The notes: generated by a model not told the origin, from the sequence alone. A DNA stretch of 64,000 bases from Arthrobacter sp. KBS0703 (GCF_002008315.2 NZ_MVDG02000001.1:806001-870000); one strand, 5' to 3'. Shown: positions 9,654 through 18,634, numbered from the stretch's first letter. Numbers and translations are program-made.

Positions 9654-9669
9654 CAGCACCTCCGGCAGC

Positions 9670-9715
9670 AAAGGCCTGCCCGTCCGGCATGCGTGGCGGA
9701 CGGGCAGGCCTTTTG
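9670..9715. terminator. Bidirectional terminator between the importer operon and the convergent reductase
   Basis: A 17-bp perfect stem (9670-9686 with 9697-9713) with a 10-nt loop has an A tract on the left and a T tract on the right, so it can serve both converging transcripts. Confidence 0.85.
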
Positions 9716-9733
9716 CATTCAATTGTCTGCGGC

Positions 9734-10390
9734 TTACTCGGAAACCACCTTGATGTTGAAGACGCGGTCGCCTTGCCGGAGGAAGATGCGGAGCCACAGC
9801 GGAAGCCACATCTCCATCCCCCGCGCCGCTTCGAGGGCGCCCAGATCCCGGATGTGTTCGGGCCGCCAGCCAAATTCCCGCAGCAGCCCGGCCACCACTT
9901 CCTTGGCCTGGGCGTCGTCGCCGGCCATGAACACGTCGTGGTCGCCGCCGGCCAGGCGGTCCGGAGCCACCATGACGTCGGCCCGCATGGTGTTCAGGGC
10001 TTTGACCACGCGGGTCGTGGGGAAGGACCGCTGGATGGTTTCCGCCAGGCTGTCCGTATTGGAGATGGAGAGCGACGGCGGGAAGCCCGCCGAAAGGTCC
10101 AGCGGATTCGCCACATCAAGGAGCACCTTGCCGTCCAGGTTCTTCGTGCTGGCGGCGGCCAACACGTCCAGCGATACGGCTCCGGGAGTGGCATTGATGA
10201 TCACTTCGCCGTCCGCAGCGGCGTCGAAGAACGTGGCGGCCTTCGCCTGCGGGCCTGCACCAGCGGCCCACTCCAGCGCCGCCGCATTGGTGGCACTCCG
10301 GGATCCGATGGTGACCTGGTGCCCCGTCTGGACCAGTTTTCCGGCCAGGGTCCTGCCCACCGTGCCGGTGCCGAGAACTGCAATCCTCAT
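9734..10390 (-). CDS. NADPH-dependent F420 reductase-like / NAD(P)-binding oxidoreductase
   Basis: The 218-residue single-domain Rossmann protein resembles F420:NADP oxidoreductases and related NAD(P)-binding proteins. The N-terminal MRIAVLGTGTVGRTLA carries the GxGxxG motif, followed by IGSRS, which suggests NADP(H) through the Ser/Arg pair. VKALNTMRADVM matches the family's conserved VKAFNT segment. ATG 10390 is chosen because GGAGG lies 7-8 bp upstream and the Rossmann strand starts at residue 2. The gene is monocistronic and convergent to the importer operon. The true substrate is unknown, and no F420 biosynthesis genes are nearby. Confidence 0.8.
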   Translation of the reverse strand: MRIAVLGTGTVGRTLAGKLVQTGHQVTIGSRSATNAAALEWAAGAGPQAKAATFFDAAADGEVIINATPGAVSLDVLAAASTKNLDGKVLLDVANPLDLSAGFPPSLSISNTDSLAETIQRSFPTTRVVKALNTMRADVMVAPDRLAGGDHDVFMAGDDAQAKEVVAGLLREFGWRPEHIRDLGALEAARGMEMWLPLWLRIFLRQGDRVFNIKVVSE

Positions 10391-10528
10391 GTCCAACCTC
10401 CATGACCGATGTGTGTTGCGTGACACCTACATTGTCCGCCCGTCCGTCGCGGCTGCGGACGTCCGGACCCGGCCGCGCCCGCCCTGACGCCAGCCGCTTA
10501 ACACCGGCGGAGTTTCCGGCAGTGCCCA

Positions 10529-10534
10529 TAGACT
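10529..10534 (+). promoter_or_regulatory. -10 box TAGACT placed for a leaderless chorismate mutase mRNA
   Basis: TAGACT ends exactly 6 nt before ATG 10541 and no Shine-Dalgarno sequence precedes that ATG. This is the layout of actinobacterial leaderless transcripts. No good -35 box is visible. Confidence 0.4.
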
Positions 10535-10540
10535 GGATCC

Positions 10541-10999
10541 ATGACCGAGCTAAACCATGATCTGCCTGACACCGACTCCTACGACCCCGCCGCGAGTTCC
10601 CTCGCCGGGCATGTGGATCCTTCAGTGATGGCGGAACTGTTGTCGATCCGGTCGAGCATCGACAACATCGATGCGACCCTGGTGTACCTCCTGGCGGAGC
10701 GGTTCAAAGCCACCCAGAAGGTGGGTTTCCTCAAGGCGGCGCACCGGCTTCCGGCGGGGGATCCCGGACGTGAGACCGCCCAGATCGCCCGGCTGCGCCG
10801 GCTCGCCGAGGATGCCCAGCTGGACCCGGCCTTCGCGGAAAAATTCCTGAACTTCATCATTGGCGAGGTGATCCGCCACCACGAGGCGATCGCCGAGGAC
10901 CACAACGCGGCCGGCGGCAACAACCGGGCCGGCGGCGCGTCACCCGGGGCCGCAACAGGCATGCCCGCTGCCGGCCCTTCCACCTCGCTCAACGCCTAA
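10541..10999 (+). CDS. Chorismate mutase (AroQ type, monofunctional)
   Basis: This protein converts chorismate to prephenate, the branch point to Phe and Tyr. The 152-residue protein has the all-helical AroQ domain between about residues 30 and 125. Helix 1 carries SIRSSIDNIDATLVYLLAERF, helix 2 carries KVGFLKA with its catalytic-type lysine, and a third helix follows. The acidic N-terminal 30 residues and the Gly/Ala/Pro-rich tail (about residues 125-152) are probably disordered. The stop is 3 bp before the next gene's GTG start, so the two are probably co-transcribed. Confidence 0.88.
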   Translation: MTELNHDLPDTDSYDPAASSLAGHVDPSVMAELLSIRSSIDNIDATLVYLLAERFKATQKVGFLKAAHRLPAGDPGRETAQIARLRRLAEDAQLDPAFAEKFLNFIIGEVIRHHEAIAEDHNAAGGNNRAGGASPGAATGMPAAGPSTSLNA

Positions 11000-11002
11000 G
11001 CC

Positions 11003-12049
11003 GTGCCAGAGGCAGCAACGTCACCGCAACGGCAAGTGACGGCCACCGCACTCGGCCCGTGGCCCGGGGAGGACCCGATCGAAGCCACCCGGATCATCCG
11101 CGGGGAACTTGGCAGCCCGCATCTTCCGTTCCTGGCAGAGCTCCCCGGCAGGGGAGTGGGCGCGGACGCCATCGGCCGGACGGCGTCCCTGCTCGTGGAG
11201 ATGGCCGTGGATGTCCAGCCCCATGGCTGGCGCATCGTCGACCGTCCCGGGCGTGACCTCATCCGGGCCAGATCGGCCCTGTCCACCGATATCAACGTGC
11301 TCGCCGACGTGGCCGGCGAAGAGGACGGCCAGGCGGCCGCTGAATTCAAGGTCCAGCTGCGGGGGCCGCTGAGCATGGCCGCCGGGTTGCACCTCCACAA
11401 CGGTGAACGCGCCCTGATCGACTACGGTGCGCGCCGTGACATTGCAGCCTCCCTTGCCGCCGGCGTTGGCGAGCACCTCACCCGCGTGTCTGCTGCCGTG
11501 CCGGGTGCACGGCTCGTGGTGCAGCTCGACGAGCCGGACATCGCCTCCGTGCTGGCCGGCACCATTCCCACCTCCAGCGGCTACCGGACGCTGCGGTCCG
11601 TTGCCGGACAGGAAGTGACGGAGCTGTGGCGCGTGGTGATTGAGGCCGTCCGCGACGCCGGTGCCGCCGAGATCGCCATCGCGGTCCCGGAGATCGAGGC
11701 TCCGTTCGACAGGATCCTCGCCGCCGGCGCGGACGGCATCGCCGTTCCGCTGAAGGCGCTGACGTCCCGCCAGTGGGAGCAGCTGGCCGAAGCGGTTGAA
11801 GCCGGCAGGCGGATCTGGGCTGGCGCCCTGCGCGTGGACAACCCTGCCGGCGAGCTGCCCCGGGTCGCCGATGTCGTTGAAACGGTACGTCGCCCCTGGC
11901 AGCAGCTGGGGTTGCCGCTGGCAGAGCTGGGGACGCTCCGGATCACGCCGTCGGGTGGGCTTGAGGAGCACACCCCCAAGGCCGCGACGGCGGTGCTCAC
12001 GCGCCTGACGCAGGCGGCCGACGGCCTGAACCAGCTGGCGCTCGGCTGA
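11003..12049 (+). CDS. MetE/UROD-superfamily protein lacking zinc ligands (annotated 'methionine synthase' in relatives)
   Basis: The 348-residue protein matches the C-terminal barrel of cobalamin-independent methionine synthase-like proteins. Shared landmarks are GPWPGEDPIEA at the N-terminus, the VVQLDEP strand in the middle and TPSGGL near the C-terminus. True MetE needs His/Cys/Glu/Cys zinc ligands. This protein has no cysteine at all, and the final TPxCG ligand position reads TPSGG, so methionine synthase activity is very unlikely (inference). The related Rv3015c of M. tuberculosis lies in the same broader neighbourhood as iscS-trmU. It starts at GTG 11003, three bases after the chorismate mutase stop. 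Function unknown. Confidence 0.75.
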   Translation: MPEAATSPQRQVTATALGPWPGEDPIEATRIIRGELGSPHLPFLAELPGRGVGADAIGRTASLLVEMAVDVQPHGWRIVDRPGRDLIRARSALSTDINVLADVAGEEDGQAAAEFKVQLRGPLSMAAGLHLHNGERALIDYGARRDIAASLAAGVGEHLTRVSAAVPGARLVVQLDEPDIASVLAGTIPTSSGYRTLRSVAGQEVTELWRVVIEAVRDAGAAEIAIAVPEIEAPFDRILAAGADGIAVPLKALTSRQWEQLAEAVEAGRRIWAGALRVDNPAGELPRVADVVETVRRPWQQLGLPLAELGTLRITPSGGLEEHTPKAATAVLTRLTQAADGLNQLALG

Positions 12050-12059
12050 GGCGGAGGCG

Positions 12060-12787
12060 TTAGGTCCGTTGTTCCCAGCGGTCCGGCACGGCATGCAACG
12101 GGAGGAAGCCAGGCGCCGAATTCCCGCCCGGGTAGGCCTCGAGCCGGTAATCGAAGTGCCCGGCATAGACCAGGACCAGGCCGACCTGCGGCTGGATCAC
12201 CTTCACCTGGATCCGGTGCCTGCCATGTGCCCCTTCTGACGGGTCCCACCACTGTTCGGCATAGGCTTTGGCATCGAGCGGCGGGGGCAGCTGCACACGC
12301 AGCGGCCCCAGGAACAGCCGGGACGCTTCGGAGACCCCGCGGAGCCGGCCTTTGGCCGTCGCGCTCAGGTTCAGGTCGGTGACCAGGCGGCGGTACCTGC
12401 CGACGTAGTCCACGAGCCGCGCCGCTCCGGGGGGATCGCCCGTGCCCGGGGAGCGCACGCTGGTGGTGTCCTGGAAAATCCGGGTGCGGCCGGGAAAGAA
12501 GATCTGCCGGCGGGCGGTCAGGCTCGAGCGGCCGAACGGGTCCAGATGTGCATGGTTTTCGATCCGGAACGGTACGCGCTCACCGTATTCCGGGAAGAAG
12601 GCCTCCTCGCCGGCGGTCAACCCCAGCAGCGGCCGCAGCCAGCGCTGCCGGCAGCCCACGACGTCGAACACGCCCTCCCCGACGCCGTACCGGCCGGAAC
12701 CGGGGGCCGTGAAAAGTAATCCTGGAGTTCGGGCTGAAGACGGCCGAAGCCGGCACCCATGGCCTGCTGGTAGATCGGCGTGTTCAC
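12060..12787 (-). pseudogene. DUF4166 domain protein, frameshifted near its N-terminus
   Basis: This is a DUF4166 family protein of unknown function, expected at about 242 residues. GTG 12787 has a strong AGGAGG 7 bp upstream and starts NTPIYQQAMGAGFGRLQPEL. The frame then leaves homology near base 12735, and the following sequence TAPGSGRYGVGEGVFDVVG continues in the +1 frame to the stop at 12060. The span is 728 bp, one short of 243 codons, so a single missing base explains it. The break sits beside TTTT and CCCCC runs, so a sequencing or assembly error is as likely as a real mutation. It lies downstream of the MoxR/DUF58 operon on the same strand, with a 56-bp gap. Confidence 0.75.
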
Positions 12788-12843
12788 GGAAGACCTCCTG
12801 ATGGGCTGAGCTGCTGAATTGATTTTGAATGCTCTTTTGCCGT

Positions 12844-14136
12844 TCACAGGCGGCCCGCCGCCTTGAGCCGGATGTAGGCGTCCGCCAGCGCAGGGGGCAG
12901 CTGGTGGGGTTCCGCATCCACGACCTCCACGCCGAGGTGGCGGAGCTGCAGGCTCACCGCCTCGCGCTCCAGCAGGGCGCGTTCCGCCGCCGCCGCGCGG
13001 AACACCTGCGCCGCCGTCGTCCGTTCCGCCAGCAGCTCGCCCAGCATGGGATCGCGGACGGAAGCCACCACCACCACATGCTGCTGGGCCAGCCGCGCCG
13101 CCATCGGAATGAGCCCCTCCTCCGGAGCGCCGCCGTCGAGCGACGTCAGCAGCACCACGAGTGAGCGGTGCGCGGAAACGGCCCGGACCTGCCCGGGAAT
13201 CTGTGCCCAATCAAGCTCGATGAGCTCCGCTTCGAGGGGCGCCATGGCCTGTACGAGCTGTCCCAGCAGGTTTCCGCCGGCAGCCGTTCCGGCCCTGGCC
13301 CGCGTCCGGCGGTCGAAGGCGAAGAAGTCCACCCGGTCCCCGCCCCGTTCAGCGAGGACGGCCAGAAGCAGCGCCGCTTCGATCCCGGTGTCCAGCCGCG
13401 GTTCGTCGTTGATGCGGGCTGCGGCAGTCCGTGACGTGTCCAGCATAATCACCACCCGCCGGTCCCGTTCCGGCCGCCAGGTGCGGACCACGACGGCGGA
13501 CCGCCTCGCCGTGGCACGCCAGTCTATGGAGCGGACATCATCGCCGCGGACGTAGTCGCGGAGGGAATCGAACTCCGTGCCGGCGCCACGGATCTGGACG
13601 GCGGCCTTGCCATCCAGTTCCCGGAGCCTCCGCAGCTTCGAGGGGAGGTGGCGCCGGGAATTGAACGGCGGCAGCACGCGGACCGACCCCGGGCACTCCA
13701 GGGTTTTTTGGCGTGCGGCGAGACGGAGCGGGCCGAAGGACCGAAGGGTGACGTGCGGCGCGGTGAGGTCGCCCCTCCTGGTAGGCCGCAGCCGGACGGT
13801 CAGCCGCCGTCTCTCGCCCGGCGGGACTTCTGTTTCCTGGACCGGGTTTACGGCCCCTGCGGACGGTTGCCAGGCGTCGCGCACCAGTGCCCTCAGCGCC
13901 CGTTTCCCCGTGTTGTGCACCGTGAGCACCGAGTCCGCGGTGCCGGCAAGCGTGACATTTCCGGGCGTGGACCGCGCCACGGAAACGTGAGCTACAGATG
14001 CGGCGAGGCCCAGGTCCACCAGGACCAGCGCGGTCAGGACCAGGAGCACGGCCAGCGCAGCCTCCCACCCCGGGAAAAGGAGCACAGGGCAAAGCCCGGA
14101 GAGTGCCAGGAGTACCAACCGTCCCGAAATTGCCAT
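12844..14136 (-). CDS. DUF58 domain-containing protein
   Basis: This is a membrane-anchored protein (430 residues) that accompanies MoxR AAA+ ATPases. Two hydrophobic helices fill residues 5-45. A beta-rich domain follows. The DUF58 signature GTEFDSLRDYVRGDDVRSIDWRATAR begins near residue 180 (the quoted span is long in the protein; its key residues are E, D, R and W). A von Willebrand A-like region with VVIMLDTSR follows. The gene starts 4 bp after the MoxR stop, so the two are co-translated. In characterised relatives the pair acts in protein complex maturation or envelope stress; the client here is unknown. Confidence 0.9.
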   Translation of the reverse strand: MAISGRLVLLALSGLCPVLLFPGWEAALAVLLVLTALVLVDLGLAASVAHVSVARSTPGNVTLAGTADSVLTVHNTGKRALRALVRDAWQPSAGAVNPVQETEVPPGERRRLTVRLRPTRRGDLTAPHVTLRSFGPLRLAARQKTLECPGSVRVLPPFNSRRHLPSKLRRLRELDGKAAVQIRGAGTEFDSLRDYVRGDDVRSIDWRATARRSAVVVRTWRPERDRRVVIMLDTSRTAAARINDEPRLDTGIEAALLLAVLAERGGDRVDFFAFDRRTRARAGTAAGGNLLGQLVQAMAPLEAELIELDWAQIPGQVRAVSAHRSLVVLLTSLDGGAPEEGLIPMAARLAQQHVVVVASVRDPMLGELLAERTTAAQVFRAAAAERALLEREAVSLQLRHLGVEVVDAEPHQLPPALADAYIRLKAAGRL

Positions 14137-14139
14137 GAG

Positions 14140-15177
14140 CTAGCGGGGGACGGGCACGGACGTCAGGATGCTCCCCAGCACATCGTCGGCCTGGACGCCG
14201 TCCATCAGCGCCTCGGGCCGGAGCGCCACGCGGTGCCGCAGGCACGGAAGGGCCAGCGCCTTGACGTCATCCGGGGTGACGAAATCGCGGCCGGACAACC
14301 AGGCCCAGGCCCGCGACGCGTTCATCAGGGCCGTCGCTCCGCGCGGCGACACGCCCAGCTGGAACGAGGGGGCTGAGCGGGTGGCGCGGACAAGGTCAAC
14401 GATGTAGCCCATGACTTCGGGCGCCACAGCCACGTCCGCCACAGCCCGGCGGGCCCGCTCCAGTTCATCCGCGCCCGCCACCGGACGGATGCCGGCGGCG
14501 GCCAGATCACGGGGATCGAAACCAGCGGCATGCCGGCGGATGACCTCGATTTCGGCGGCGCGGTCCGGCAGGGGCATGGTCAGCTTGAGGAGGAACCGGT
14601 CCAGCTGCGCTTCCGGCAGCGGATAGGTGCCTTCGTACTCCACGGGGTTCTGCGTGGCCGCAACCATGAAGGGCACGGGAAGCGGCCGCGACACACCGTC
14701 CACCGAGACCTGGCGTTCCTCCACGGCCTCCAGGAGCGAGGCCTGGGTCTTCGGCGGGGTCCTGTTGATCTCGTCTGCCAGGAGCATATTGGTGAAAACC
14801 GGGCCCTCACGGAAACTGAAATCGGAGTTGGCCGCGTCATAGACGAGGGATCCGGTGACGTCGCCCGGCATGAGGTCCGGCGTGAACTGCACGCGCTTGG
14901 TGTCCAGGCTCAGGGCCGCGGACAGGGCGCGGACCAGCAGCGTCTTAGCCACGCCCGGGACCCCTTCGAGCAATACGTGGCCGCGTGACAGGAGGGCGAT
15001 CAGCATGCCGGTGACCGTGGACTCCTGTCCGACGACGGCCTTGGCCACCTCGTGCCGCACATCGAGGAGTGCCTGGCGGACGGGATCCGGAGCCCCGTGC
15101 GCGGACGGCCCGGCCAAGGTGGTCACCGGGGCATCGCCGTAGGTCCCGGGAGCATCGCCGGTTGGTTGGTCGCTCAT
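14140..15177 (-). CDS. MoxR family AAA+ ATPase
   Basis: The AAA+ chaperone-like ATPase has 345 residues. Walker A is LLEGVPGVAKT, Walker B is LLADEINR, sensor 1 is VAATQNP, and the YPLPEAQLDRF arginine-finger region is intact. A lid domain with SPRGATALMNASRAWA closes the protein. ATG 15177 is chosen because AGAGG precedes it and it overlaps the upstream DUF4350 stop by 4 bp. It is the central gene of the leftward DUF4129-DUF4350-MoxR-DUF58 operon. No transglutaminase-like partner, often part of such operons, is visible. Confidence 0.93.
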   Translation of the reverse strand: MSDQPTGDAPGTYGDAPVTTLAGPSAHGAPDPVRQALLDVRHEVAKAVVGQESTVTGMLIALLSRGHVLLEGVPGVAKTLLVRALSAALSLDTKRVQFTPDLMPGDVTGSLVYDAANSDFSFREGPVFTNMLLADEINRTPPKTQASLLEAVEERQVSVDGVSRPLPVPFMVAATQNPVEYEGTYPLPEAQLDRFLLKLTMPLPDRAAEIEVIRRHAAGFDPRDLAAAGIRPVAGADELERARRAVADVAVAPEVMGYIVDLVRATRSAPSFQLGVSPRGATALMNASRAWAWLSGRDFVTPDDVKALALPCLRHRVALRPEALMDGVQADDVLGSILTSVPVPR

Positions 15178-16412
15178 GTACTGGTTACCTCTTTCTCTAG
15201 TCCTGACAGCTCCTGGGCCCAACTGACGAGTTCGGCCTCCGTTTGCGGGCGGCGGTGCAGGTTGCGGTACATGTCGGCAGGGTCGCGTCCCAGATGCCTG
15301 GCCGCGGCCGCGGACACGTCGGCAGACTCCACGCCGGCACCCAGCCGAAGGGATCCGGCAAGGCGGACCAGGGTCCCCGCCCGGAGATTGTCCGCCGCAC
15401 GGTCCACCGCGTGCGCATCGTGGTACAGGCGGGCCCTGCCCTCGGCCGTTTCGGCGGCCTTGACGATAACCGGCAGGGGCTCGAAGACCAGCGGCCCGAG
15501 GCGCCTGCCCCGCCAAAAGACCGCCAGCAGGGCCACGAAAGTGAGCCACGGGCCCAGGACGGCCACCCAGTCCGGGGCGAGATCGTCCAGGGTCTTCGGG
15601 GACGCGGTGAAGCCAAGGTCGGCAACGCCCGGCAGGTACCAGACAAGGTGGCTTTGGCTGCCCAGGGTCCGCAGGGTCAGGGCCGCGTTGCCGTTTTCGT
15701 CCAGCAGGCGGTTGCCGATGATCGCCGTGCTGCCGAGGACGACCAGCTTTCCGTTCTCGGCCGCGGCGTAGAGGCCGCGCCCGTTGCCGGTAGCGCCGTA
15801 GCAGGTGCTGCCGCCGGTGTAGAGGAAGCCCTGGTCAGCGCTGACTGTCCCCGCCGCCTCGGCATCGGCAACGGCGCAGCCCGGCTCCAGGGTGGTTGCC
15901 GCCTCCGGCACTACACCTGCCTGCCGGACAGTGCCGCCCAGGCCGGTCAGCGTGGCGAGGCGCGGCGACACGACCACGAGCCGGTCGGCGGCTGACAGCA
16001 ACTGGCGGAGCCGTTCACCCTCCAGGAAACCCCGCTGGTCATAGAGCAGGACGGTGGATCCGCTGCCCTTCCGGCGGGCAGCAGCCACAGACGCGAGCGT
16101 TTCCTCGAAGGACTCCGACTGCTCCACCGTTACGCCATGGCGGCCCAGAATTTCGGCCGCAGCCTTGGCGCCGTTTGGTGCAGGGTTGCGGATGGACAGC
16201 TCGGTGGAATCGGACCGCGGCGACAGTTGCACGGCGAGGATCACGGCGAGGGCGACGACCATGACAAGGCTGAACACCAATCGCCCCCGGTGCCGTCGGA
16301 TCCATCCGGGCAGCCTTCGCACGTCAACGTGGCGGACGGCTCCGCCGAGGCCCGGCGGGCTGTTGGCTGGTTCGCCCCCGCCGGTTGGGCGGACTCGCTC
16401 CGGCGCTGTCAT
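15174..16412 (-). CDS. DUF4350 domain-containing membrane protein
   Basis: The 412-residue protein has a Pro/Gly-rich cytoplasmic N-terminus and a helix at about residues 46-64 (VFSLVMVVALAVILAVQL). A DUF4350 domain follows (NGAKAAAEILGRHGVTV, then LLYDQRGFLEGERLRQLL). A second helix lies near residue 285 (WLTFVALLAVFW), and the C-terminal tail is charged. This topology exposes the DUF4350 domain outside the membrane. It overlaps both neighbours by 4 bp. In other actinobacteria it always travels with MoxR, DUF58 and DUF4129, which suggests one envelope-linked complex (inference). Confidence 0.88.
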   Translation of the reverse strand: MTAPERVRPTGGGEPANSPPGLGGAVRHVDVRRLPGWIRRHRGRLVFSLVMVVALAVILAVQLSPRSDSTELSIRNPAPNGAKAAAEILGRHGVTVEQSESFEETLASVAAARRKGSGSTVLLYDQRGFLEGERLRQLLSAADRLVVVSPRLATLTGLGGTVRQAGVVPEAATTLEPGCAVADAEAAGTVSADQGFLYTGGSTCYGATGNGRGLYAAAENGKLVVLGSTAIIGNRLLDENGNAALTLRTLGSQSHLVWYLPGVADLGFTASPKTLDDLAPDWVAVLGPWLTFVALLAVFWRGRRLGPLVFEPLPVIVKAAETAEGRARLYHDAHAVDRAADNLRAGTLVRLAGSLRLGAGVESADVSAAAARHLGRDPADMYRNLHRRPQTEAELVSWAQELSGLEKEVTST

Positions 16413-17078
16413 TTGGGCACCGCGAGCCCTGCGGTTGCGCCGTCAGCATAGGAGGGTGCGAGGGAATCGAGTGCGGAGTCCAGGGCGGCAATGGCCTCGT
16501 GGTGGGCCTCGTTCGCGCTGCCGCTTCCGTAGCGCACGGCGTCAAACACGGTTGCCGCTTGTGCCAGCTTCTCGGCAGCCGTCGGGAAGACGGCGGCAAG
16601 CTGTGCGGCAGCTTCGTCCGCTGTGCGGCCCGGCTGAGGCTCGAGGACCGCCCGGTCTTCGGCGGAGCGCACCAGGGCGCGGAACTGATCGACGACGGCG
16701 GCCGCCCAGTCGCCGCGGGCTGCGGCGGCTGCCGCGAGGCGGCGGTACGCTGCGGCGGTAACCCGCCCGTCGGGGTCGAACACTTCTTTTGGCGCCCGGC
16801 GCCGGGCGTTGAGACGCGGCCTGGCCAGGATGATGGCCAGGCCCAGCAGGACCGCGATGCCGATTCCGATCAGCGGCGCGGTGGGGCTGTCTCTTATACA
16901 CATCTAGATGTGTATAAGAGACAGACTGCAGCCAGTCCAGGAACTGGCGCCAGAGTTCGGCCAGCCAGCCCGGTTCGGCATCCCGGTATTCGCGTTTGGA
17001 CAGCTCTTCCACGGCCCAGCGGCGCGCCTCCTCCCGGTCGGGCTGCACCGGAGGCTCTGTGGCCAGCAGGGTCAGCAT
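16409..17078 (-). CDS. DUF4129 domain-containing protein, interrupted by an adapter artefact
   Basis: The N-terminal half, starting MLTLLATEPPVQPDREEARR from ATG 17078 and reaching WLAELWRQFLDWLQ, and the C-terminal half (one helix, APLIGIGIAVLLGLAIILA, then a DUF4129 region with FDAVRYG) are both clear. They are separated by a 38-bp Nextera junction at 16887-16924. Removing those 38 bases leaves the halves out of frame, so genomic bases are missing, probably a short loop before the helix. The real gene is presumably intact. The last codons overlap the DUF4350 start by 4 bp. Confidence 0.8.
16887..16924. other. Nextera mate-pair junction adapter (assembly artefact)
   Basis: Two copies of the 19-bp Tn5 mosaic end lie head to head (16887-16905 and the reverse complement 16906-16924). 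It sits inside the DUF4129 gene and shifts its frame. It is not a natural insertion: no transposase or target duplication is present. Confidence 0.97.
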
Positions 17079-17118
17079 GTGCCTGGCCAATCGCCGGCGA
17101 ACAGTGCCTGCCGGCCGG

Positions 17119-18387
17119 TCATCCGCGCAGCGGAGGAGCGCCGGACGGTGGGGGCCAGCCCGCCGCGGGCCCGGCCGAACCGGCACCGTAGACAGGCACT
17201 CCGCGGCCCGGGACTCCGCCGTCGTCGGCCCCGGTCTCCAGCAGCCGGAGCAGCGCGATGTCGAGGCCGTCCTTGCGCATGCGCAGGTCCATGTACAGCA
17301 ATGCCATGACGGACGTCTGGAAGGCGAATCCCACGGCACCGGCGAGGGCAGACATGACTGTGGTGGCCACGACAACCACGATTCCGATGGCGGCGGCCTG
17401 GCCCGCGGCGTCGTGCGGGGCCACCACCCCGGTGAACAGCCCGGAGAGGAGACTGACAGGGATCATGACTATCTGGGCGATGACACCCACGAGAAGCGCT
17501 ACCACCAGGATGATGCCGAAGATGCGCCACCAGTGCCCGCGGGTGATGCTCCAGGAGCGCCGGATCCCGTCCAGGGCACCGAGCTCTTCAATAACGATGG
17601 CTGCCGGCGCGACGGACAGCTTCACGGCGACCCACATGAAGGCCGCAAGAAAAGCGAGCCCCAGCGGAAACACGACTGCGAAGGACAGCGCGCCGGCCGT
17701 GCTGACCAGCAGGATGGCGACCACCGCGAACAGCGCCGTTGCCAGGATGCCGGCTCCAGCCGCGATGCCTGCCATGCGCACCAGCGCCCAGGCGCGTCCG
17801 CGTGCCAGCAACCACATCTGCCGGAAACCGGTCCGCCGGTTGAGGATGGACCTGGCCACCGGAACCACCATGGCACCCTGAAGCACCGTGGAAATAAAAA
17901 CGCTCAGGATCGAGACAACCGCGACTGCGCTGGTCACTGCCAAACCGATGCCGGCCAGCTCGGCATTGCTTTGGGTCTCCAGCCAGGCGCTTATCGACGC
18001 TTCGGAGGTTGTCCCCGCCGCCGTGAGGACGCCGGCGGCGATCGCCCCCAGGGCCTGGGCAAGGAGGCCCGCCCCCAGCATGGCTTTGGGGTTTCGCCTG
18101 ATCGTCTGGAATGAGCCGTCCATGATCTCGCCGAACATCAGCGGCCGGAGGGGCACCACCCCCGGCTTTGGCGGCGCGGTATAGGCGGGGTAGCCGGCGG
18201 GCCGGTTCTGGTAGGCGCCCCACGGCTGTTGGTTTCCGGGTTGGGGGTTACCCCACTGGGGCGGTGCGCCCCAGGTCTGCGGCGGCCGTCCGTCCTGGTT
18301 TTGGGGGGAAGCAGGGCCCCATGGCTGGCGTCCGGACTCCGGCGGCAGGTGCTCTGGCGGCGGGCAATTCGGGTCCTGCTGTGACAA
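17119..18387 (-). CDS. Multispanning membrane protein, glycerophosphodiesterase-membrane-domain-like
   Basis: The 422-residue protein has a Pro/Gln/Gly-rich cytoplasmic N-terminus of about 85 residues. PLMFGEIMDGSFQTIRRNPK and about six hydrophobic helices follow, a layout seen in actinobacterial proteins related to the GDPD membrane domain. I chose TTG 18387 because GGGGAGG lies 6-7 bp upstream; a GTG at 18429 gives 14 extra residues without a good ribosome site. It heads the leftward operon, 40 bp before the DUF4129 start. Its function is unknown, but its position suggests membership in the MoxR-associated envelope group. Confidence 0.75.
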   Translation of the reverse strand: MSQQDPNCPPPEHLPPESGRQPWGPASPQNQDGRPPQTWGAPPQWGNPQPGNQQPWGAYQNRPAGYPAYTAPPKPGVVPLRPLMFGEIMDGSFQTIRRNPKAMLGAGLLAQALGAIAAGVLTAAGTTSEASISAWLETQSNAELAGIGLAVTSAVAVVSILSVFISTVLQGAMVVPVARSILNRRTGFRQMWLLARGRAWALVRMAGIAAGAGILATALFAVVAILLVSTAGALSFAVVFPLGLAFLAAFMWVAVKLSVAPAAIVIEELGALDGIRRSWSITRGHWWRIFGIILVVALLVGVIAQIVMIPVSLLSGLFTGVVAPHDAAGQAAAIGIVVVVATTVMSALAGAVGFAFQTSVMALLYMDLRMRKDGLDIALLRLLETGADDGGVPGRGVPVYGAGSAGPAAGWPPPSGAPPLRG

Positions 18388-18634
18388 GCTGTTCCTCCCC
18401 AAGGTTCGCACCGGAAACGGCCGGGCCACTCCAGACTATAGTTCCGCCGTCGGGCAACCTAGCCTCCGGGAGATTTCACCGCCTGGCGGCGGCGCGGCCC
18501 GGTCCTGCAGGCCGTTAAACCGCAAGGTCTTCCCCGCCGAAGCCCGGCGTTGCGCGCACGGAAGCAGGGCGTTGACGCCATGCCGAGGATGCGGCCAATA
18601 AGACAAAGCAACAGCAATAAGGGAATATATAACT
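18388..18634. other. Divergent intergenic region upstream of mtrA
   Basis: This 247-bp region separates the leftward membrane-protein operon from mtrA. The end near mtrA is AT-rich (GGGAATATATAACT before the ATG), with GGGA at Shine-Dalgarno distance. I could not identify a confident -35/-10 pair or an MtrA-type repeat. Confidence 0.5.

Noticed and set aside
16887..16924. Natural transposon ends or a MITE (palindromic 38-bp element repeated in the window)
   Set aside because: The sequence is exactly the commercial Tn5 mosaic-end pair, with no transposase or target duplication, and genes on both sides match across the sites.
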